From assembly GCF_028583425.1 (NCBI RefSeq), contig NC_072801.1:64867766-64931765 (forward strand): a DNA stretch of 64,000 nt, in the 5' to 3' direction. This document shows positions 55,915 through 64,000 of this stretch, one piece after another. Positions within the stretch are counted from its first letter, which is position 1; each line of letters opens with the position of its first letter. A program made the position numbers and the translations under genes. Source of the DNA: Eublepharis macularius. Lineage: Eukaryota; Chordata; Lepidosauria; Squamata; Eublepharidae. Below the pieces are notes generated by a model that was not told the origin of the DNA, ran no database searches, and saw only the letters and a list, made by a program, of their open reading frames with translations.

Positions 55915-56540
55915 TCTGGTTCCAGGGCTGCTGCCAGGCCCTGGGACCAAGCTCAGTGGGCACCTCGGCTGAGGGCTCACATTGATTATTATCACTGCCT
56001 GATCTAGTCATGTCAGTGAGAGTGGTGGGTGAGGGCTCTAGTCCCTCCCTCTGGTGCCAGGGCTGCTGCCAGGCCCTCGGTCCAAGCTCAGTGGGCACCT
56101 CGGCTGAGGGCTCACCAAATGATTATTATTATTACCATAGTCATCATTTTCATTATTATTATCACTATTATTATTATTAGTCTCTATGCCTGTTCTGTCC
56201 AGGCATCTTGGTGTGCTGTGCTACGGCTCTAGCCCCAGCCTCTGGTTCCAGTGCTGCTGCCAGGCCCTTGGGCCAAGCTCAGTGGGCACCTTGGCTGAGG
56301 GTTCACACAGTATTGCCCGATCTGGTCAGGTCTGTGGGAGTGGTGGGCTAGGGCTCTAGTCCCTCCCTCCCTCCCTCTGGTGCCAGGGCTGCTGCCAGGC
56401 CCTGAGGCCAAGCTCACTGGGTGCCTTGGCTGAGGGCTCATATTATTACCAGCATCTTGGTGTGCTAGTCTAGGGCTCTAGCCTCAGCCTCTGGTGCCAG
56501 GGCTGCTTCCGGACCCTGGGGCCAAGCTCAGAGGGCACTG
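55915..56540. repeat. Degenerate tandem repeat (ggtgccagggctgctgcc units)
   Basis: About five units starting with tctggtgccagggctgctgc and containing gggccaagctcagtgggcac and ggctgagggctca, spaced roughly 120-195 bp, interrupted by an (att)n tract at about 56125-56180. Confidence 0.75.
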
Positions 56541-56602
56541 CAGTGGAGGGCACACAGAGTAGTCATCTTTTCTGTCCTCCTTAATTCTAGTTTGGTGGCA
56601 CA

Positions 56603-57211
56603 ATGAGTCTTCCTGTTGTGTTGGCTGCCAAGGGTGGTTGTGGGGTGAAGTGCGATGGCAGTCCTCCTGGTTTACTTGTGGAATGTAGTAGAGGGTGTGG
56701 CTCGGGGGCAGCAGAGAGTCCTCTCGCTCCCCCCAGTTCACCTGTGGGGGCTGTGGAGGAGGCCAAAGAGGTCTTTCTGCAGGGGGGAGAGAATCTCTCT
56801 CAACATTTTGAGGAGGGGGTGGGTGATGGATCCCTGGTGGAATGGTTTGTGTGTTATGAAATATCCCTCCCATCCCCATCCCAAATTCTCAGTGGTGTCC
56901 TCACCTGCAGTCCACCCCTCACCCCATTGTCCGTGGCAAGCTCCACATCACAGCCTGTAACCATTCGTCCTCCTTCCCCTGGGAGAGTTAGCGGTCCACA
57001 TTTCAATGCCTCTGTATGGAGGCGCTTTCTGGCCCTTCCTAATGACCCCCGTGTGGTGCGATGCCATGCCTGTGATGTCCTGGTGTGCAGGGGCAAAAAC
57101 CTGAAGCACCTGTCTTCGACAGCCCTGACTTGGCACCTGAAGACGCACCACCCGAGCCTGTCTCCCTCCTCGCCCAGTGAAACATCCGTTGGGGGGGGGG
57201 GAAGCGGGTGA
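56603..57211 (+). CDS. BED-type zinc finger protein of the hAT element
   Basis: 202 codons from the ATG, ending in a stop. The BED finger is at about residues 137-184: SVWRRFLALPNDPRVVRC, then C-x2-C (CHAC) and H-x3-H (HLKTH). It matches the DNA-binding BED finger at the N-terminus of hAT transposases and ZBED proteins. The first 130 residues are low-complexity and unrecognised. The frame stops soon after the finger, so it could be a truncated transposase or a repressor-like product. Whether the ATG used here is real is unknown. Confidence 0.6.
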   Translation: MSLPVVLAAKGGCGVKCDGSPPGLLVECSRGCGSGAAESPLAPPSSPVGAVEEAKEVFLQGGENLSQHFEEGVGDGSLVEWFVCYEISLPSPSQILSGVLTCSPPLTPLSVASSTSQPVTIRPPSPGRVSGPHFNASVWRRFLALPNDPRVVRCHACDVLVCRGKNLKHLSSTALTWHLKTHHPSLSPSSPSETSVGGGGSG

Positions 57212-58439
57212 ACAGCTCTTCTGGGCGGGGATTAGTGGAAGGGTCACTTTGCCCTGAGGATGACACTGGTGGGAGCAGAGTGCTCTGGCAGGCAATGCTC
57301 GTGGAGGTTGTCCCCTCGGGGTCTGGGACAGTGCCGCTTAGAACCTCGAGGTTGATGGCTCAGGAGGCAGGCCTTCGTGTCTTGGAAGAGACGATTGCCT
57401 ACATGGTTTGCCCCTCTCCAGTGCGGAGTGTGTGGGCTTCTGCACGCTACTAAAACATTTCACCCCTTGGTTCTCCATGCTGTCGCCGAGCACCCTTGCC
57501 TGTCGAGTCCTGTGGGTATCTCAAATGAGGGCTGGCACGTTTTGGTCAGGTTTAGCCAGGTCCACTCCCACTGCTAACAGGCTTCTGAGACCTTGATAGG
57601 CCTTCCTGGCACAGCCAGATCATCATGACATCTCCTTTCTGTGAAGGCAGGAAAGTGGGTGATGCTGGCCTTTGGGCACTTGTGCAACAGCTCCTGAGCT
57701 GTTGCCCATGTACTTGAGCTGCACGGTGCCCCTATCCATCGCAAACACTAAGCCCTCTGAGCAGGGGGGAATGGGTCCCTCGACTCATGTCCTTCCCGCA
57801 AAGGCAGGAAGGTGGCCGATGTCAGCTGCTGCTGCTGCTGTCCCATTTCTGTCTCTCCCTCTCAGGAATCACTCTGACCTGTTCAAGCAATGTCTCCTGT
57901 CCTGCCCCTCCCCTTCTTTCCGCAAAGGCAGGACGGCAGGTCATGTCAGCCGCTGCTTCACAAGGGACTATCCTGTTGCTGCTTCCTCCTTGGTCACGAG
58001 GGACAGCTTGGCTGCAATTGCGCAGCCGATTATATCATATACAGATACAGTCGGTTGCACAGCGTGGCGGCTCTCCTGTCAACGGGACTGACGGGACCCC
58101 TTTCAGCTGGGTGGGAATGTGTCCCGCAACTCCCGTCCTTTCTTTCAAGGCAGGAAGGTGGGTGATGCTGGCTGCCACCGGAGAAATCCTCAGGGGGACC
58201 CTTGGATGAGGCCCTGCGGTTTCTGGGCGATCTTGCCACTTCCCCTCCAAATGACATGCAAACACGACACATCCATGGATAAAAGAAAAAATCAAAAACA
58301 GAGAAAGAGACAAACATTAGAGAATGTATAAGTAGAATGAACAATACACTGGAATGTATGTGCATACATTAGAGAATGTCTGTTAACAGTGAGGGAATAG
58401 TATATAGTCAGAGAATTGTATGTAGAAAAAGATATAGAA

Positions 58440-59300
58440 ATAGAAAGAGGGGGGACATCACCTGTCCTCCGGCCCTCGCTGGGAATAAATGTGCGCTCCT
58501 GTGAGGCCTGGCGGTTGCTGGTGGATCTTCCCACTCCCCCCCCCACATGACATGTCCTCTCCCTCCCATCCTTTCCGGTGAGGCAGGAAGGTGGGTGCTG
58601 TTGGCTGCCACCGTATTACTCCTCAGTGGGACCCTCGGGTGAGGACAATTGCATGTAGACAAAGATAGAAATAGAGAGGGGACATCACCCGCCCTCCAGC
58701 CCTCGCTGGGAATAAACGCACACTCCTCTGAGGCCTGGCGGGCAGGCACATGGGGGTGCCCCCAGCAAGCGGCCAGACCCCCAGACCTCTGAGGGGAGGT
58801 GGCCAGACCCCCCCAGCCTCCCATGCCCGCCAGGCCCGGCAGCTGCCATTAGCACCCACCTTCTGGCCTGCGCCAGGAATAGATGCGTGCTCCTCTGAGG
58901 CCTGGCGGGCAGGCACATGGTGGGTGCTGCCAGCATGTGGCCAGACCCCCTGCCCCGAGGAGAGGAGGCACGCCGCCGCCTCCTCATGCCCACCAGGCCT
59001 GGCGGCCGCCATCAACACTCACATTCTGGCCCTCTCCGGGAATAGACATGCGCTCCTCTGAGGCCTGGCGGGAGGGAACATGGGGGGTGCTGCTGTTGAG
59101 CAGCCAGACCCCCCACCCCCTGAGGGGAGGAGGCATGCCACCGCCTCCTCGTGCCTGCCAGGCCTGGCAGCTGCCATCACCACCCACCTTCTAGCCTGCA
59201 CTGGGAATAAACTCGCACTCCTCTGAGGCCTGGTGGGCAGACACATGGCAGGTGCCACCGGCGAGTGACCATACCACCCGCCCCCTGGGGGAGGCGGCAT
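58440..59300. repeat. Tandem repeat of about 165 bp
   Basis: The motif aata(a/g)a-n4-gc(a/g)ctcctctgaggcctgg recurs at 58484, 58711, 58878, 59041 and 59206; the last four are spaced 167, 163 and 165 bp. Each unit also carries cagaccccc and gccaggcctggcagctgccatc. It lies near the right end of the hAT. Confidence 0.8.
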
Positions 59301-59635
59301 GCCTTCAAGTATACCCCTTGTACACTGGGCCAATGTCAACCAGTGGCTCTAATTGTATTGAGTGGGAGTTTCCTTGAGGCCTCAGATTGGAGAGAGTATA
59401 ACTCCATGATCCCTATTGCAAACTTGACCAAACTTGGGTGCTGGCTGGAGGAGAACTTGTTAAATACTCCCCGGGAACATTCCAACAGGGGCCGTTCTGA
59501 CGCCCACGAACCACAAACCTCGAACCAGTTCGGCAACTGGAAAAGTTTGTTGCGGTTTGCTGGTTCGGGTTTGTCATCGGCACCAAACCACGAACGGCTA
59601 GTTCATTAAATGTTTTCAGTTCGTGCCCATGTCTA

Positions 59636-61640
59636 GTCATGAGCAGCGTGGCCAGACGTTTTGTAGGGTGCATCTGCAAATGATTGGGTGCGAGGAGGGG
59701 GGCTTGCCCACCCCAGAAGCGGACGCAGATTGGCTCCCATGGTGGTTCCCATCTTTCAGGCTGCAGGGGGCGGTGCTGGATGCTGAGAGAGGGGCTCGAG
59801 TGTTCCCATTCAATGGGTGCCTATGGTCTGAGCCTCCTTTTTTCATGGCGCAACTTTCCACTGCTGGGGAGTGTTCCCACGGCTGGAGTGGGTTAGGAAG
59901 TGAACTAACTCACGCCTTGCCCCCTGCCGCGCCAGCGTGGGGACTTGCACCAGACTTGCGCCTCCGCCTGGCTGCCAAGTGTGCCTGCCTGCAGCAGCCA
60001 GTCTACAGTACTGCGTCCCAGGCAGGCACCGGCAGAGAGGGGTTTGCATCGACATAAGTGCCATTTACGCCAGCACAAGGCTTAGTTCTCTTCCTATGCG
60101 GTTTCCACCCTGCTGCTTAGGATTGCACTGTTAATTAATTGGATTACAGAGAATTTTTAAATAAATTATTTTTTATACAAGTTCTTACAGAAGCTATCTT
60201 CCTCTGCCTCAGATCATGTGAACAAGTGTTTCTAGTTTGTGTCCAGTCCCTGCCAGGAGCAGTGCAATTTTTCCACCATTGTGCTCAGTCAGCTTGTAGT
60301 ACTTGGAGGCTCTTCAGAAGGGTATAGCAAGTCCATTAGCATTTTCACCGCCCCTCGTCCCAATGGCTAGATGTATTTTTTCCTCCAAATAATGTTATTG
60401 ACTTCATGTGCAGTCTACCTTTCTTACAGAGACTCAAAGTGGGCCTGTATAATCTTGTGAATTTAGTGCAGCTCAGCAGGTCAATTAGTCCCATCCAATG
60501 GTTATTAATGTGTGAGACCTGGAAAAAGCTGACTGGAGGTGAGGAGGGGCTGTGACAGAGTGGGAATGTGTGGCCAAGATCTCTAGTATCTGAAGTAACC
60601 CTGCTTTCTGTATCCTGAGTAGTTTCCTGCCCCTTCCCAAGACAAGGAGCAGAAGAATAAATGTTTGTCAGATCCGCACCTGGGCGCAGCTGCACCAGTT
60701 GGACTGCTGCCTGTTGAGTGCCCTTGGTTGTTGGATCCCCCTAGCTAGGTCTGGGGCATTGCTGTGCTGGGGGCCTTAGTGCTGCACCTGAGCTGTCTAT
60801 AAGTGGCCTTGCACCACCCCAGTTTGGACACAGCTGCTTTGGCTGCCTTAGTGCTTGTCCAAGCCTTCTGTGTGGCCTCCTGTAGGCGTGGTGCAGGCCT
60901 CTGGACAACAGCCAGAGAGGGGGTAGACCTCACCTTCTCATCCTCTTGTTTGCTTCTCTGCCTTGCCTGCCACCTGCCACCTCTACAACTCTCTTTCATT
61001 CTGAATCTCTCTCCCTCCCTCCCTCCCCTTCTACTCCTAACTCTCCACCACACTCCTACACAACAACCCACACCACTCTATGAGTGGACTTCCCTTATAT
61101 CCCTTCATCCATTCCAGGCCCCACCTGCCAGCCATGCCCCCAGCACCCTAGCCATGGCCTTGGCTGTCGTAGGCAGTCACACCTGTGGATGCTTTGCTGG
61201 CTGCCTTTGCTGTCTCTGCTAAGGGCCTCAGGCAGCTCCATCTGTGGCTGCTTTGCTTTCAGCCCCACCTGGTTCTGGCTGATTCCTTCTAGCCTGCTTG
61301 CAGGCTTGGGCATGGCCCTGTGCTGCCTTTCCTCTACTGCAGGTAAGGCTGCTGACTATCTTGCTGCTAGCTAGCTGTCCTTGCTTCCTGGGCTTTCTCC
61401 CTCTGGTCTGATCTCCTCCTGCTTGTCCTCACTCTCCCTGCCTGGGTTCCCAGCCTCCCAGTGGAGGGTGGGGCTAGCTGGCTTCCACCTGCCTTGTCTA
61501 GCCCTCTGAGGCTTAGGTGTTTCTTTACCTCCTTCTGTTGATGGCAAGTTTGGGATCTGGTATATTGGGGTGGCAGAGGAGCTGCCTCCAGGCTGTCCCC
61601 CACCTGTTCCTCTTGGCAAGTCTGGGGGCTGAGCATCAGA
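59636..61640. other. Stretch before the gypsy fossil, no recognised gene
   Basis: 59.6-60.13 kb is the right remainder of the outer DNA element. 60.14-60.6 kb is unassigned. The pyrimidine-rich 60.7-61.6 kb part probably includes the 5' portion of the Ty3/gypsy fossil, but no gag landmark or LTR was recognised. Confidence 0.45.
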
Positions 61641-63045
61641 CCATCCTGGTCTCTGGTGTACAACAGATCTATCACAACATTGCATCTGTGTGCAATGAGT
61701 TTCCTGAGGTCTTTGATGGCTCCCTAGGAACATACACCGGTCCTCCAATGTCTTTCAACCTCAACCCAACCGTGGCACCCATCTGCCTTAAGTCTCACTG
61801 GGTCCCCTTCATACTCAAGCCTAAGATAGATGAGGAACTGGACTGTCTGATAAGCAGGGAGTCCTAGAGCCGGTTTCCCACACAAAATGGGAAACTCCTA
61901 TAGTAACACCGCTCAAGCCAAATGAAGCAGTCAGAATTTGTGCAAACTATAAATGCACAGTGAACAAAGCCCTGCAGCAACATGCCTACCCTGTGACTGT
62001 CGTGAGCCATCTTCTGGCGTCCCTCCAGGGGGGTAAAGTCTTCGCAAGACCTTGCCCAAGCTTACCAGCAGCTACCTGTGGACGACACCACGGCAGAAGC
62101 CCAAACAATCATGACACACAGGGGGGCATTCAAAGCCAAGTGGCTGCAGTTCAGTGTCAATGTGGCACCAGGGATATTCCAAAGCATCATGGAAGGTCTT
62201 CTCCAGGGAATCCCAGGTGTCATCCCATATTTTGATGATGTCTTGATCACGGGAGGCTCCGAGAGCGAACTTGCAAAGCGCCTCTGAATTGTCCTCAGCA
62301 AACTACAGAGCACAGGCTTAAAAATGAAGTGAGAAAAATGCCACTTTGGGACTCCACAAGTGGAGTTCCTGGGGTTCCTTATCAACGCAGCCAGCATCCA
62401 TCCCACACCAGCTAAGATCCGGGCTATCCGCAGCGCACCACCTCCTGGATCAACGAAAGAACTGCAATCATTCCTGGGTCTTCTCAACTTCTACCATGCC
62501 TTCTTACTGCACAAAGCATCAGTTGCAGAACCGCTGCATCAACTCCTCGATTCCTCTGCCCCCTGGGTCTGGGGCTGAAAAGAAGCTGCAGCATTCGAAG
62601 CAGTAAAAGACCTGCTGTCATCTGGGAGTGTCCTAACACACTATGATGAAAGGAAGCCACTTGTTCTTGCCTGCGATGCCTCACTATATGGCATTGGGGC
62701 TGTCCTCAGCCACAGGATGACCAACAGGCGAGAAGTGCCTATCGCCTACTTCTCTAGGACACTGACATCTGTGGAGCGCAACTATGCCCAGATAGACAAG
62801 GAAGCCCTGGCCATCGTAGCAGGCATAAAGAAGTTCCATGATTACCTCTACAGCCGGAACTTCCTCATCGCTACAGACCACAGGTCTGTTCGCTCCTGAC
62901 AAATAAACACCCCACCCTGGATGCTGCGCTGGACTGTGTTCATGTCAGCCTGCTCATATGAACTGCAGCATTGGCCAGGTAAAGCAATTGGACATGCTGA
63001 TGCCCTTAGCCACCTGCCACTGCCCAACACAGGGTAACAAAGAAC
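61640..63045 (+). mobile_element. Ty3/gypsy LTR retrotransposon fossil, pol region
   Basis: Landmarks in the expected order: the segment before RT (around 61,650-61,860), reverse transcriptase with an FDDV-type active site region (around 61,870-62,600), and RNase H (around 62,640-62,900; ACDASLYGIGAVLS, IAYFSRTL, ATDH). It is broken, with several disruptions, and truncated: no integrase and no paired LTRs were recognised. Clearly old. It abuts the Penelope-like element on its right. Confidence 0.9.
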
Positions 63046-63115
63046 AAAGGGGCCAGCCCTGGTTACAACAAGCAAAACAAAAGAGGAGCCTTCCACCAGA
63101 GGCCAATTAATCACG

Positions 63116-64000
63116 AATGTGGCATATACAAGCTCACAAAAATTCTCAAAGAATATAACAAGGCAGGTACACCAATGGAATGTCTAACAAAACATGAGCT
63201 TTATCTCTTTAATTAAAAGTTTAGTCTTTTTGCAACATAAACTTAATCTCTTTATACAACAATGTTGTCTCATACGTAAATTACAAAACCAAAAGGAGAG
63301 TTCCCCTGAGGGAGGGGGGACCGGGAGAGTTGAAGCAAACCGAGAGTGTCCATTAATAAATACTTATAAGGGCGCACAGTCGATGCTATCTGACGTACTC
63401 CAAGGAGGGTGATCTACCTAAATGTGAATCTCATCTAACAAAACTGTAACAGCTGTGTCCAAACCACCCCTGTAAGGTTAATCCAGAAAACACTTAAGAA
63501 CAATCTCGTTGTTAAGACCCTTAGGAACCAAGGTGTCAAGGGTGTGGATCCAAAAGGCTTCCTTATGTAACAGTTCCTTTTGCAAGCCCTCACCTTTACT
63601 GGCCTGGAATAGCCCGATGATTCTGATGGCCTCTGCGCCATGATTGTGTTCCAAACAATGAAGAGTGAGAGGAGCCTGCAACACCTTATTGCGAGTCCTA
63701 GATACATGCTCCAAAATACGAACTCTAAGTGGTCTAACCGTGCTGCCTATGTAAACCTTATTACAAGGGCATAAAATCAAATATACAATTCCAGCTGTCT
63801 GGCATGTAATGAAAAATTGTAACCTGATAGGTGTCTTCATTCCAGGTACTTGAACCAAATCCCCTTTCATGATGTATTTACATGCTGCACAATGACCGCA
63901 GCTATCCTACAGGGACTTAATGACCACTAGTGGGAGCTATGTGGGTTTTTAAAGCCGAATGCACTACCAAATCCTTGATACTAGCTGTTTTCCTAAATCC
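63116..64000 (-). mobile_element. Penelope-like element, GIY-YIG endonuclease end, partial
   Basis: The minus strand of 63478-63870 encodes a 130-residue piece with the GIY-YIG pattern (GIVYLILCPCNKVYIGS, then R-x3-H and a later Glu/Trp stretch KEAFWIHTLDTL) and GLNNEI at the end, typical of the C-terminus of vertebrate Penelope-like elements. A degraded C-x2-C lead-in continues toward the right edge, so the reverse transcriptase would lie outside the window. 63116-63477 is its 3' untranslated region. Looks disrupted and inactive in the part seen. Confidence 0.85.

Larger units (their letters stand above)
55317..59635 (+). mobile_element. hAT transposon, 4.3 kb, BED finger but no visible transposase core
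   Basis: Flanks atcatgag / gtcatgag match in 7 of 8 bases. Ends tagacacgggcacaaac and gttcgtgcccatgtcta, with subterminal cgaacc/ggttcg repeats like the MITE at 19547-19952. An open frame at 56603-57211 carries a BED zinc finger. Two internal tandem arrays follow (55.9-56.5 kb and 58.4-59.3 kb). No hAT catalytic domain or C-terminal dimerisation region was recognised, so it is internally rearranged or non-autonomous. Confidence 0.8.
53253..60131. mobile_element. Outer DNA element interrupted by a hAT transposon
   Basis: The left edge reads cagcccaattctaa and the right edge ttaggattgcactg, diverged inverted ends of a reptile repeat whose typical end is cagtgcaatcctaa. Matching subterminal blocks follow (atttacgtcagacagc-like left, gccatttacgccagc-like right). 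Between them lie a partial MITE (53752-53829) and the hAT at 55317-59635. Target duplications were not found, so the pairing of the two edges is provisional. Confidence 0.4.

Noticed and set aside
1-64000. CRISPR array, bacterial operon or viral genome
   Set aside because: Spliced vertebrate genes, SINEs and LINEs throughout. Direct repeats seen are transposon modules, without the spacer pattern of CRISPR.

Overview
Vertebrate nuclear DNA, most likely from a squamate reptile (lizard or gecko grade). The basis is spliced vertebrate genes in long introns plus a reptile-style repeat load: CR1 and L1 3' ends, tRNA- and 5S-derived SINEs, many hAT-type MITEs, Penelope-like elements and foldback elements. 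The species cannot be fixed from the sequence alone.

Main gene, + strand, 1-43360, 5' end outside the window. Five exons (last 111 bp of one; 2879-3062; 5107-5219; 9828-9937; 11177-about 11268) encode a complete p53-type DNA-binding domain. Three of them have exactly the human TP53 exon 5, 6 and 7 lengths (184, 113, 110 bp) and phases. No p53 tetramerisation exon follows. Instead come six separate CARD-like exons (16357-32056), all phase 1 to phase 1, then a complete FIIND (ZU5 plus UPA, 33016 to about 40426/41998) and a terminal CARD (43092-43360, with stop). The phase of the last p53 exon fits the first CARD exon, so all pieces can be read as one open frame of about 1,120 codons inside the window: p53 DBD - CARD x6 - ZU5/UPA - CARD. 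I know of no described protein with this architecture. The FIIND keeps the Phe-Ser autoprocessing site and its His. The p53 domain has lost almost all DNA-contact residues. By analogy with NLRP1 and CARD8, whose degraded N-terminus frees a UPA-CARD fragment, the p53-like domain could be a bait for viral p53-destroying proteins. That is inference.

Introns are full of repeats. Two giant hAT foldback elements (6151-9747 and 11550-14573) have perfect 8-bp target duplications. There are CAGGGCTTTTTTTC-ended hAT MITEs, a palindromic Penelope-derived insertion with hammerhead-ribozyme cores (40007-40219), opposed L1 3' ends, a LINE reverse transcriptase remnant, CR1 and SINEs.

Downstream, 44.9-47.4 kb is CpG-rich and contains a U4 snRNA gene (47204-47348) with Sm site and 3' box. 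From 47.5 kb to the end I see no convincing protein-coding host gene. The region holds repeats, a 4.3-kb hAT element with a BED zinc finger and tandem arrays (55317-59635) nested in an older element, a decayed Ty3/gypsy pol fossil (about 61640-63045) and the GIY-YIG end of a Penelope-like element (minus strand, running off the right edge).
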